From assembly GCA_026125285.1 (NCBI GenBank), contig JAHCLO010000037.1, forward strand, positions 1-64,000: DNA of 64,000 bases. The letters are read 5' to 3'. The stretch comes from Verrucomicrobiia bacterium (lineage in GTDB: Bacteria; Verrucomicrobiota; Verrucomicrobiia; Limisphaerales; JADLHS01). Below the pieces are notes generated by a model that saw only the letters and a list, made by a program, of their open reading frames with translations, had not been told where the DNA came from and made no database searches. Of the stretch, positions 40,235 through 48,304 are shown piece after piece (positions within the stretch are counted from its first letter, which is position 1; every line of letters starts with the position of its first letter). A program made the position numbers and the translations under genes.

Positions 40235-42253
40235 TCACGGCACTTCGATGAGCCGGACGTAATCCAGACCAAACATGTAACTCTTCGCGGCTTGCGCGTT
40301 GGCGCCCGTGATTTCAACAGTCAGTTTGTGGTCGCCCGCCGTGAGTTCATGGGTGCCCAACTTCAGTTCCGGAGTTGGTACAACATTCGGATCGTAGAGA
40401 TCAATCGGTTCGCCCAATGGGGTGCCGTCCAGCGAGAGTTGCACGATGCCGTAATCCCGCGCCTTGGTCAGCCGCACTGCGAGTTCGTATTTGCCGGATT
40501 TTGCCACCGGCAGCGCGAGGTCCAGTTTGTCGCCGGGCTTCGCTTGAATCCACCAGAGATGGGCGTCGCGGCTCCATTGATCGCCGAAGCCGGAGAGGTC
40601 CTGTTCATGCGGATTGCCAGCGGTCTGGGCGAGGATTTTCAACTGCTCACCCTCGATGACACCCGGAATGATCTTGTAGGTCGGCTGCACGTAGTAGCCC
40701 GTCCGCTGCGAAAGCGGCTGCGGCGAGTAGGGATCATCACCCCCAGGTGCGAGATACCAATAGACCGTGGCGGCATAGAGCGTGGGCCGGGAATTGGGAT
40801 AATACTTTTCGATGTCGCCCGCGAAGGATTTGTGGAAGGGAATCTGGTCGGCGATGTGCCAGCGGTTCACCGAAACGTGGCCTTTGTTGTTGCCGTCGTT
40901 GCGCGTCTGGTTGTGGAAGGCGTGTTGAAAGAGCAGCGGGCTGCACCAAGCATAACCAAAGTAATCCTCCGAGCCGGTGCCGAAAGTCGAAGGAAACTTC
41001 TCGCCGTCCACGAAGAATTTTTCATCGCCTTCGCCCCACCAACCGCCGCGCGGATTCCAAATATGAAGCATCACGCCGACATAGCGGCCCCGTCCGGTGG
41101 TCTTGAGCAGGGGCCAGTCAATCCAGCGTGCCGGCTCGGTCGGCAGGAACTCGTCGCGATGCCACTTGGCGTGAAAGCGGGCGTATTGGGCGGGATCCTC
41201 CTTGAGCGGCTGGGTATAAACCTCGAAGGTGACCTGACGATCCACGTTGCCCTCATTCTTCAGCGTCACCTCGGCGCTCTTCGCGAACGGCATGAACCAG
41301 TTGGCGTACCACCAGCCGTCTTCCGTGAGTCCGCACGGCAGCGAACGATACGGGTTCGCGCCCGGTGCGGTGCCGAAGAAATCCCCCAGCGGCGTCCAGA
41401 CGCTCGATGCAAAATCGCCGTCCCATTTGATGGACAACACCAACTCCCGAAGTGCGTCGTGGTCCGCCGGAGTCAGCGACGGCTCGAACTTCACGCGAAT
41501 GGCATTGATGGCGTTCGGGCCTTTGAGTTTGTGGGTATCCGTGCCGCCTTTGGCGCTCAACCATCCGCTGCCGCTGGACCTGGCGTAGCCGGTGGACGTG
41601 TCGCGGGGGCCGCAATTGCGCAGGAGTTGATCGGCTTCATCCAGCGCGGCATCTTCCTCGGGAGTGAGTTCGCGTTGGAACGTGGGTACCCGCGTGCCAT
41701 TCGCGAACGTGGTGTAAACGAACTGGTAGTATTGTCCCCAACCCTCCTCCGCCACAATCTTGCAGGATTTCTGATACGGAATGGGCGTGTAATTGTTCCA
41801 ACCGAGCGCCACCGTGTAAACCAGGGCAGGACGCGTGAAGGGCGCGTGTTTCCCGTCGAAGTAACCGGAGAACGGCAGGTCCACCGCCGGTTCACTCGCG
41901 CCGTCGAGATAGATGCGCACGGGACCCGCCTTCGGCGCCGCCGACCAGCTCCGCCAGATGCAGCCCGGCCCCTCCATCTCGGCCAGCACCAATTGGCCAT
42001 CTTCCCGGCGAATGATGCCGCCACCGTCGCCATTGGCGTCCCAATGTAGGTATTTGCCGGTGGCTTCATCGTATTGGCTGGCGCGGTCGTAACTGGACCA
42101 TTGCTTGGTCGTTTCGCCCGGTGCCGGCAGCGTGGCGAGATGCTCGAGATCCGTGAGCCGTTTGATGAGGTCAACGTAAGTGAGTTGCGGTTGGGCTGAA
42201 ACGAGCGCCGAAGTTGCCATGCCCAAAACCACCAGTAGTGCGAGCCGTTTCAT
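40235..42253 (-). CDS. Glycoside hydrolase family 172 (DUF2961) protein
   Basis: 672 residues from MKRLALLVVLGMATSALVSA, a signal peptide, with GAAAGGG-like sequence upstream of the ATG at 42253; the frame open further upstream is not protein-like. DUF2961 landmarks: QWSSYDRAS near the N-terminus, MEGPGCIWRSWSA, RIYLDGASEPAVDLPFSGYFDG, WPLLKTTGRGRYVGVML, and the conserved FGTGSEDYFGYAWCSP. GH172 members include difructose-anhydride and alpha-D-arabinofuranosidase enzymes. The C-terminal 120 residues (KYELAVRLTKARDYGIVQLSLDG) resemble a carbohydrate-binding beta-sandwich. Exported polysaccharide degradation is inferred. Confidence 0.88.
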   Translation of the reverse strand: MKRLALLVVLGMATSALVSAQPQLTYVDLIKRLTDLEHLATLPAPGETTKQWSSYDRASQYDEATGKYLHWDANGDGGGIIRREDGQLVLAEMEGPGCIWRSWSAAPKAGPVRIYLDGASEPAVDLPFSGYFDGKHAPFTRPALVYTVALGWNNYTPIPYQKSCKIVAEEGWGQYYQFVYTTFANGTRVPTFQRELTPEEDAALDEADQLLRNCGPRDTSTGYARSSGSGWLSAKGGTDTHKLKGPNAINAIRVKFEPSLTPADHDALRELVLSIKWDGDFASSVWTPLGDFFGTAPGANPYRSLPCGLTEDGWWYANWFMPFAKSAEVTLKNEGNVDRQVTFEVYTQPLKEDPAQYARFHAKWHRDEFLPTEPARWIDWPLLKTTGRGRYVGVMLHIWNPRGGWWGEGDEKFFVDGEKFPSTFGTGSEDYFGYAWCSPLLFQHAFHNQTRNDGNNKGHVSVNRWHIADQIPFHKSFAGDIEKYYPNSRPTLYAATVYWYLAPGGDDPYSPQPLSQRTGYYVQPTYKIIPGVIEGEQLKILAQTAGNPHEQDLSGFGDQWSRDAHLWWIQAKPGDKLDLALPVAKSGKYELAVRLTKARDYGIVQLSLDGTPLGEPIDLYDPNVVPTPELKLGTHELTAGDHKLTVEITGANAQAAKSYMFGLDYVRLIEVP

Positions 42254-42366
42254 CTGCTTGACCCTTTCGTTGAAGTTATCCCCATGCCGGGAGAAACGTA
42301 ACAGGCGCGGGCAATGTGGCAAGTTCCACAAATCAGCTTTCGACACGGCGGGTTGACGCCGCGCCC

Positions 42367-43245
42367 TCAGTGCGCGGTCAGAAAACTCTGTAACCCGGCG
42401 AGGTTGTCCGTGTTGATCAAATCCACGTTGGCCGAGCGCAGCGTGCGCCAGAAGTGCGGCGTGTCCGGCGCGCCCCAAAAGCGCACGCGCCGGCCCTGCT
42501 CGTGCGCGCGGCTCAACATCAGGCGAAGTTTTGCCATCTCCTCGTCCGGCATCTCGCCATTGCCGCGCCAGGAAAAAGTGCCGCCCCAACGGGCGCTGAT
42601 CCACGGTGCAAAGTGTGCGGGGGGATTGGTGTCCAAATCACTTGGCTCGCCATCAAAGGCCGCGTAACGGACGGTTTCGCCGGCAAACATGCCGCGGTCC
42701 CGGCTGCCGCTGATGACGACCATCACGGCGTTGCTGTGCTTCGCGTCGCTGGAGAAGGTGGTCAGTATGTCCGCGTAATTCGTGAGCACGGCGCGCAGAA
42801 CTGGATAGGTGGTTTGCCAACTCGATTTGAGATCAATCAACAGCGTGAACTCTGGGCCGTTGGGATAAACCCGACCGCCGTTCTTCTTCGCGCGCTCCCG
42901 CAGCGGATTCAGGTAGAGGGCCTCCAGAGTGCGCTCCGGCTTCACTTTGTCGCGGTCATGAGCGACGAGCAACTTGTCCTCAACCAGAAAGATGTCCGCC
43001 TCGACGCTGCAAAACCCGTGATCCAGCGCGTCGAGCAACGGACGCGGGTGTTCGTAATCATTGTGAGCATGCGCATGGATAAGTGGAGCAGGTTGGGCGA
43101 ATACCGCGGCTGGCCCTGGACCGATTACGTTGATGGTCAAGGCAACCAGGAGCGCGGACAGCCATGTCCGCGAGTCGAGTAGTGGGAGTTTGCACGGACA
43201 TGGCTGTCCTCGCTCGGAGTAGTGGTTGGGGACTTCGTTGCTCAT
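42367..43245 (-). CDS. Phosphatidylinositol-PLC-like/glycerophosphodiesterase family protein with repeat in its leader
   Basis: 292 residues from the ATG at 43245, preceded by GGAAAGGAAGAAG and overlapping the upstream TGA (ATGA). The TIM-barrel start is HAHAHNDYEHPRPLLDALDHGFCSVEADIFLVEDKLLVAHD, the catalytic His and acidic residues of the PI-PLC/GDPD group; later LLIDLKSSW and GRRVRFWGAPDTPHFW complete it. Residues ~10-33 (ERGQPCPCKLPLLDSRTWLS) are translated from a palindromic repeat, and the following hydrophobic stretch (ALLVALTINVIGPGPAAVFAQ) must act as signal peptide. Hydrolyses phosphodiesters, substrate unknown. Co-transcribed with the D-aminoacylase gene. Confidence 0.82.
   Translation of the reverse strand: MSNEVPNHYSERGQPCPCKLPLLDSRTWLSALLVALTINVIGPGPAAVFAQPAPLIHAHAHNDYEHPRPLLDALDHGFCSVEADIFLVEDKLLVAHDRDKVKPERTLEALYLNPLRERAKKNGGRVYPNGPEFTLLIDLKSSWQTTYPVLRAVLTNYADILTTFSSDAKHSNAVMVVISGSRDRGMFAGETVRYAAFDGEPSDLDTNPPAHFAPWISARWGGTFSWRGNGEMPDEEMAKLRLMLSRAHEQGRRVRFWGAPDTPHFWRTLRSANVDLINTDNLAGLQSFLTAH
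43149..43216. repeat. GAGCGCGGACAGCCATGTCCGCG inverted repeat inside the phosphodiesterase leader
   Basis: GGAGCGCGGACAGCCATGTC and CACGGACATGGCTGTCCTCG are inverted arms around ~25 bases. A second copy with the same organisation lies between genes at 53015-53087. Confidence 0.85.
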
Positions 43246-44921
43246 CTTCTTCCTTTCCATCCCGGACCGCGCACTACTTGGCCGGGCTTCGCGCCGGTGT
43301 GCTCGCCGTCTTTGAGAACTTGCACACCGTTCACAAATACGTGCGCCACGCCCGTGGCGTACTGATGCGGTTGCGCATACGTGGCATGATCCTGGATCGT
43401 TTTCGGATCAAACACAACGATGTCCGCATAGTAGCCGGGCTGGAGCGCGCCCCGCCGATCCAGCTTGAAGGTCTCCGCCGGGAACGAAGTCAGCCGGCGA
43501 ATGGCTTCTTCAAGCGGGATCAGTTTTTCCTCGCGCACATATTTGCCGAGCAGCCGGGCGAAGTTTCCGTAAGCACGCGGATGCGGATTGGATTTCAGAA
43601 ACACGCCCTCGGTGGCAAGCGACGCGGAATCGGAGTTGAAACTGACCCACGGAAGCCGGAGCTGCTTGCGGACGTTGTCCTCGGACATGAGGAAGTAAAC
43701 GGTGTTTACCCGGCTGCCATCTTCGATCACCAGATCAATCGCCGTGTCTTCCGGTGACTGTCCGCGCAATTTGGCGACCTGGGCAAGGCTCTTACCGGTG
43801 AACTGTTTCAGCTTTTCATTCTTGAAGCCGACGAGCAGGACTTTGTCCGGTGAACCGGCCATCAGGTACAGACTTTCCCATTCGTCCGTCGGCGTGACCA
43901 TTTCCTTGAGCACCCGCCGACGGATATCCGGGTCTTTCAACCGCTCCGCCCACTTCTGATAACCACCCTCCTGGACCCAGGGAGGCATCGCTGCGTCCAG
44001 CCCGGTTGCGCCCGCCGTGTAGGTGTACATATCGGCAGTGATCTTCAATCCGCTGGCGCGGGCGGCTTCGATCTTCCTTATTGCCGCGTCCATCTTGTGC
44101 CAGTTTGACTGGCCCGCGGCTTTCAAATGATAAACCTGCGCCGGGATGCGCGCCTCCCGCGAGATGTGCAACAACTCGTCCAGTGCTTCGAGAAAGGTAT
44201 TGCCTTCACTGCGCAGGTGCGAAATGTAGAGGCCGTTATACTCCGCTGCGACCTTGCACAACTCAATCAATTCGTCCGTTTGCGCATAGAAGGCCGGCGC
44301 GTAAATCAGCGAGGATGCAATGCCCAACGCGCCCTCTTCCATGGCCACCCGGACCAGTTTCCTCATGCGGTCCAGTTCGGCGCCGGTCGGCGGACGATTC
44401 TCGTAACCGAGTTCGTGAATGCGCACGGTGGTGGCGCCGAGAAAGGATGCGACGTTGCAGGAGACGCCGCGTTGGACGAGGTGGTCGAGGTATTCGCCCA
44501 AAGTCGTCCAAGTCACCTCATACTGGATGTCACCCTGGCCTTCGCGCATTTCCTGCTTCATTCTCGCATTGAGCGGTCCCATGGACTCGCCTTCCCCAAG
44601 AACTTCAAGTGTGACGCCCTGCCGGATGTCGCTCTGCGACCGGCCATCTTCGATGAGGGACTCATTGGCCCAGCTCAACACGTTGATGAAGCCGGGCGCG
44701 ATGGCCAGGCCCTTGACGTTCAATTCCCGGCTGGCACTGGCCTCGACAAGTTTCCCGACGGCCACGATTTTGTCGCCTTTGACCGCCACATCTCCCACTG
44801 TCGGAGGCTGTCCGCTGCCATCGTAGATTGTGCCGTTGCGTATGATCAGGTCGTAGGCAGCGGCCCCATGGAGGCTGACCAGACTGGCAAGCATCAGGAG
44901 CAAACACCCGGGTTTGTGCAT
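43242..44921 (-). CDS. N-acyl-D-amino-acid deacylase (D-aminoacylase) family amidohydrolase
   Basis: 559 residues from MHKPGCLLLMLASLVSLHGAAA (signal peptide) at 44921. Family markers: YDLIIRNGTIYDGSGQPPTVGDVAVKGDKIVAVG, AIAPGFINVLSW where the usual metal-binding HxH/D is altered, QGVTLEVLGEGESMGP, the YISHLRSEG loop with a metal-ligand His, LKAAGQSNWHKM, and HPRAYGNFARLLGKYVREE near the end with RRGALQPGYYADIVVFDP. Predicted exported deacylase of D-amino-acid derivatives or cyclic amides. The leading HxD motif (normally near PGFIDxHxHxD) reads PGFINVLSWAN, so activity is doubtful. It is upstream of, and coupled to, the phosphodiesterase gene. Confidence 0.87.
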   Translation of the reverse strand: MHKPGCLLLMLASLVSLHGAAAYDLIIRNGTIYDGSGQPPTVGDVAVKGDKIVAVGKLVEASASRELNVKGLAIAPGFINVLSWANESLIEDGRSQSDIRQGVTLEVLGEGESMGPLNARMKQEMREGQGDIQYEVTWTTLGEYLDHLVQRGVSCNVASFLGATTVRIHELGYENRPPTGAELDRMRKLVRVAMEEGALGIASSLIYAPAFYAQTDELIELCKVAAEYNGLYISHLRSEGNTFLEALDELLHISREARIPAQVYHLKAAGQSNWHKMDAAIRKIEAARASGLKITADMYTYTAGATGLDAAMPPWVQEGGYQKWAERLKDPDIRRRVLKEMVTPTDEWESLYLMAGSPDKVLLVGFKNEKLKQFTGKSLAQVAKLRGQSPEDTAIDLVIEDGSRVNTVYFLMSEDNVRKQLRLPWVSFNSDSASLATEGVFLKSNPHPRAYGNFARLLGKYVREEKLIPLEEAIRRLTSFPAETFKLDRRGALQPGYYADIVVFDPKTIQDHATYAQPHQYATGVAHVFVNGVQVLKDGEHTGAKPGQVVRGPGWKGRR

Positions 44922-45350
44922 CCCGACATTTCTCCACAAATCGCCGCGGGTGCAAGTCAATTGCTGCCCCGTTTCAACCACTTGCCCAGCCACCTCGGGG
45001 AAACAGCGAACACCAACCCGCCACGCCTCGCCGCGGCCACGTGAATCCGGGGGGCTAAACAGCAGCGGCCAATAGCGGGCCAATTTTCGGCAAATTCCAG
45101 CTTGCGACCGTTGCTGAGGGGATTATATGTTCTGTGGGCATAGAGCACGCGTTATGTTTGCATCGGCCAAAGCCAGCCGGCAGTATGCAGGACCAGGAAG
45201 GTCAATCGGATCGTTCTGCGGCAAGACTCCACTCGCCCTGTCCATGGAGCCATTGGAAGTTGTGCTTGTGTCTGCGTTGAATTCCTCATTTAACCGCGCT
45301 TGTTCCTGTCTAATCCGGCACTCCCAACCCACCCAGAGCACCATTCGCTT
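44922..45350. other. Divergent intergenic region
   Basis: 429 bases between the D-aminoacylase (minus) and pseudopilin (plus) genes. It must hold both promoters, and a more AT-rich stretch (GGGGATTATATGTTCTGTGG near 45117) could include a -10 element. No repeat family member or credible gene was found. Confidence 0.4.
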
Positions 45351-46136
45351 ATGAAAAACCTGATCCCTCGGACGAGTTCGCCCACGGCGCTGGCGTTCAC
45401 CTTGATTGAATTGTTAGTGGTCATTGCCATCATTGCCATTCTCGCGGCCATGTTGTTGCCGGCCCTGGCGACGGCCAAGGAACGGAGCAAACGCATTTCG
45501 TGTGTGAGCAACCTCCGTCAACTGGCCGTGGGCGTTAATGTTTATTCGTTGGACAACGACGACCGTGTGCTCTCCGCACGCTGGAGTGCCAACAGTTTCG
45601 TGCAGAACTGCCTCAATCCCCCCGAAGCCTCCGCGGCGAAGCAGGTGGGCTTGACCGTGCAGTCGAACGCCCCTTCGGTCTGGACCTGTGCCAACCGGCC
45701 GGGTTTGCCGATTCTGGAGCCTGAGTTTCCGCAGTGGGTGATTGGTTATCAGTACTTCGGTGGCTTGACCAACTGGTTGAATCCCGCCGGCAATTTCCCC
45801 TCCCGCAGTCCGGTGAAACTCAGCCAGTCCAAATCCACGCACGTTCTGGCGGCTGACGCCGTCGGAAAGATCAATGGTTCGTGGGGTGGCAACGAACCGG
45901 GCCGCGATTTTGTCTATGCGAACATGCCGCAACATCGTGGTGCGAAATCCAAAGTGCCCGTCGGCGGCAATCAGGTCTTTGCCGATGGTTCCGCCAGTTG
46001 GCACAAATTTGAGACGATGTACTACCTGACCACGTGGAGCACGGGCGGTTCGCGCATCTACTATTTCTACCAGGATTCCTCCGATTTTCCGCCCGCCCTG
46101 CAAACTCGGTTGCTCAGCCTGCGGGCAAGGCCGTAG
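45351..46136 (+). CDS. Type II pseudopilin-like protein (prepilin N-terminal methylation motif)
   Basis: 261 residues from the ATG at 45351. The class III signal SPTALA|FTLIELLVVIAIIAILAAMLLPAL has the prepilin peptidase site and hydrophobic helix, followed by ATAKERSKRISCVSNLRQLAVGVNVYSLDNDD, typical of GspG/H-like proteins that are hugely expanded in Verrucomicrobiota and Planctomycetes. The C-terminal signature is HRGAKSKVPVGGNQVFADGS (His ... DG), the variant of the H-X9-DG tail. Function of these expanded pseudopilins is unknown; secretion-related or surface fibres are presumed. Confidence 0.92.
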   Translation: MKNLIPRTSSPTALAFTLIELLVVIAIIAILAAMLLPALATAKERSKRISCVSNLRQLAVGVNVYSLDNDDRVLSARWSANSFVQNCLNPPEASAAKQVGLTVQSNAPSVWTCANRPGLPILEPEFPQWVIGYQYFGGLTNWLNPAGNFPSRSPVKLSQSKSTHVLAADAVGKINGSWGGNEPGRDFVYANMPQHRGAKSKVPVGGNQVFADGSASWHKFETMYYLTTWSTGGSRIYYFYQDSSDFPPALQTRLLSLRARP

Positions 46137-46261
46137 CACTACTTGGCAGCAACGTCAGCGTCCTTTCCATGCTCCTTCGCTTCGGTGAGGGGCAAGGCGT
46201 GGCCCTTCTCGAAATTGAGATAAGTCTTTGCTTTTCTCAGCAACGGACTAGTTTTCGCCCC

Positions 46262-47347
46262 ATGAATTCCTCGATCCTTTCGGGCATTACCTTCGTGTTC
46301 CCACTTGCCAGCCTCATCGCCACTCATGCCGATACGGTGGATGACTACATCCAGAAGCAGATGCAGAAACAGCACATTCCCGGGCTGACGCTGGCAGTGG
46401 TGAAAGACGGTGTGCTCGAGAAAGCCTCCGCCTACGGCCTGGCCAACGTCGAACTCAACGTGCCGACACGGACGGATACCATCTTCCAAATCCAATCCAT
46501 TACCAAGACCTTCACCGCCAGCGCGATCATGCTGTTGGTCGAGGAGGGGAAACTGTCCCTGACGGACAAGATTTCCGAGCATCTTGCCGGTTTGCCCGAA
46601 AGTTGGAAGGACGTGACCGTGCGCCATCTGCTCACGCATACTTCCGGCATCAAGGATTTCATCAACGAACCGGTCATGGACTTGCGCCTCGACATTCTGC
46701 CCGGGGACGTGATTAGGGCGTTGCACGAAAAGCCGCTGAATTTCCAGCCCGGCGAAAAGTACGCTTACAGCAACACCGGCTACCATCTGTTGGCCATGAT
46801 CATCCGCGAAATCACGGGCCAATACTGGGGTGAATTCCTCCAGGAACGCATCTTTGATCCGCTTGGCATGAATGACACGCGGGTCATCAGCCATGCAGAG
46901 ATCATCACCAATCGCGCCTCCGGTTATCTCTGGGAACGAGACCGGTTGCAGAACGGGCGCTACATCGCCGCGACCGTTCTGGGTTACGCCGGCGGCGGGC
47001 TGCGCTCGACCGTGCTCGATCTGGCCAAGTGGGACGCCGCGCTTTGCTCGGACAAAATCCTCAAGCCTGCCACGCTCGAACAGATGTGGACGCGCGCGGA
47101 GTTGAACGATGGCTCGAAAGCGGGCTACGGTTTCGGCTGGGGCATCGGCACGCACCAAGGCCGCCGCTTGATCAGTCACACCGGCTCGCACATGACCGGG
47201 TTCAAAAGTGCCATGGCGCGCTTCGTGGATGACAAGGTGACAGTGATCGTCTTCACCAATCAGCGCGGCGCCGACCAGATGGCCATTGCCACCGGCGTGG
47301 CAGCTCATTACATCCCTGCGTTGAAACCGAGTGCCGCCGCTGACTGA
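46262..47347 (+). CDS. Serine hydrolase, class C beta-lactamase/penicillin-binding-protein-like
   Basis: 361 residues from MNSSILSGITFVFPLASLIATHA (signal peptide). SxxK is S79-ITK82 in FQIQSITKTFTASA; YxN is Y169-SN171 in KYAYSNTGYHLLA; the third motif appears as HTGSHMTGF (HTG form). Other family text: RHLLTHTSGI, LFDPLGMNDTRV-like FDPLGMNDTRV and YGFGWGIGTHQGRR. Such proteins are mostly D-Ala-D-Ala carboxypeptidases or esterases rather than resistance enzymes. No ampR-type regulator is adjacent. Confidence 0.92.
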   Translation: MNSSILSGITFVFPLASLIATHADTVDDYIQKQMQKQHIPGLTLAVVKDGVLEKASAYGLANVELNVPTRTDTIFQIQSITKTFTASAIMLLVEEGKLSLTDKISEHLAGLPESWKDVTVRHLLTHTSGIKDFINEPVMDLRLDILPGDVIRALHEKPLNFQPGEKYAYSNTGYHLLAMIIREITGQYWGEFLQERIFDPLGMNDTRVISHAEIITNRASGYLWERDRLQNGRYIAATVLGYAGGGLRSTVLDLAKWDAALCSDKILKPATLEQMWTRAELNDGSKAGYGFGWGIGTHQGRRLISHTGSHMTGFKSAMARFVDDKVTVIVFTNQRGADQMAIATGVAAHYIPALKPSAAAD

Positions 47348-47482
47348 AGACTCTCCCTGGTCAAGAAGCCCGGTTGCGTGGTAGCTGGAGCGGGGGCGAG
47401 GCGGACGAATCGTGAAGCTGCTTGAGCAGACGCCGCATTGCCATGTTGGCTGCGCGACTTTCGCAGCCTCCCAAACCGACGG

Positions 47483-47728
47483 TCACCCCCCGCCCGGACG
47501 GGTGGTTGCCGGGCCAAGCAACCGCTGCCGCTGCTCCAGGCAAAACTCAATGAAGGCTTGTTCGGCGACGAAGCGATGGACCGGTTTCGGCAGGCAATCG
47601 TAGGTCGCGCCGAAAACCTTGCGCATGAATTCGTCGTCGCGCAACGCGGACTGCGCGTGCGTGACGGAGCGCTGCACCAGTTGGTGGGCCACGAGTTTCC
47701 GGATTTGCGGCGTGTACGAGTCCAGCAA
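47483..47728 (-). CDS. Small protein or 3' part of a broken gene after gtrA-like
   Basis: 81 residues counted from a TTG (MLDSYTPQIRKLVAHQLVQR). The sequence is protein-like and helical (FMRKVFGATYDCLPKPVHRF, EFCLEQRQRLLG). The same frame continues upstream to 47838 with equally protein-like sequence (TGGAAFSQAVQLTQKLTTAA) but without any ATG, GTG or TTG before the stop of the GtrA gene. Either the true start is non-standard, or a frameshift has separated it from an ATG at the TAATGA junction. Family not recognised. Confidence 0.5.
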   Translation of the reverse strand: MLDSYTPQIRKLVAHQLVQRSVTHAQSALRDDEFMRKVFGATYDCLPKPVHRFVAEQAFIEFCLEQRQRLLGPATTRPGGG

Positions 47729-47839
47729 CCCGCGGGTGGAATCGGTCAGGTGAGCTTTCCCTCGCGCGGCGGCGGTGGTGAGTTTTTGCGTGAGTTGAAC
47801 CGCTTGGGAAAACGCCGCGCCGCCGGTGGGGTTCTCTCA

Positions 47840-48304
47840 TTACCCGAACGTGCCTTTCGCGCTTGGCCTTCCCCAGCCAAATTTCAGGGTCATGCCGAAA
47901 TTCCAAATGCTAACTGCAACGATGGAAAGCAAGTTCGCCAAATAGACGTTCATATTGAGGAACGAAACCTGGACATTCAGCAGCAGAACGCTCAACGCAA
48001 TTCCCGCTACACAGATCACATTGAACTTCGCCAAACGGAGGAGCCGCGCTCGCCCGCCAGTCCGCTCAGTTGCCAATTCTCGAAACGTCCAAATATCATT
48101 CCAGAGGAAATTATTGAAGATGGCCACTTCCGCCGCGATGATTTTGCTCAAAGTCAGATTCCAGTGCAGCATCATCGGATCGGCCAACAGCCAGATCACC
48201 GCCATGTCCACCCCCACGCCGCTGCCGCCAACGATGCAGAAGCGAGCGTAGCGGCTGAAGAGAAGCCACAATTCGGAACTCACCACGCGAGCGACAGGTT
48301 TCAT
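47840..48304 (-). CDS. GtrA family membrane protein
   Basis: 154 residues from MKPVARVVSSELWLLFSRYARF. Four membrane helices with family text FCIVGGSGVGVDMAVIWLLAD, EVAIFNNFLWNDIWTFRE, LLRLAKFNVICVAGIALSV and NLLSIVAVSIWNFGMTLKFGW. GtrA proteins are proposed to flip polyprenyl-linked sugars or assist glycosyltransferases. Its ATG overlaps the TGA of the upstream glycosyltransferase gene (ATGA, 48301-48304), fitting a two-protein glycosylation unit. Confidence 0.9.
   Translation of the reverse strand: MKPVARVVSSELWLLFSRYARFCIVGGSGVGVDMAVIWLLADPMMLHWNLTLSKIIAAEVAIFNNFLWNDIWTFRELATERTGGRARLLRLAKFNVICVAGIALSVLLLNVQVSFLNMNVYLANLLSIVAVSIWNFGMTLKFGWGRPSAKGTFG

Noticed and set aside
39776..42049. 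A 757-codon plus-strand frame antisense to the GH172 and zinc-ribbon genes
   Set aside because: Arg/His/Val-rich text without domain-like pattern; the minus strand has two recognisable families over the same bases. Long antisense frames are expected in GC-rich coding DNA.
46262..47347. Antibiotic-resistance beta-lactamase
   Set aside because: Motifs are those of the broad serine hydrolase/carboxypeptidase group, with no resistance context; sequence alone does not support a lactamase claim.
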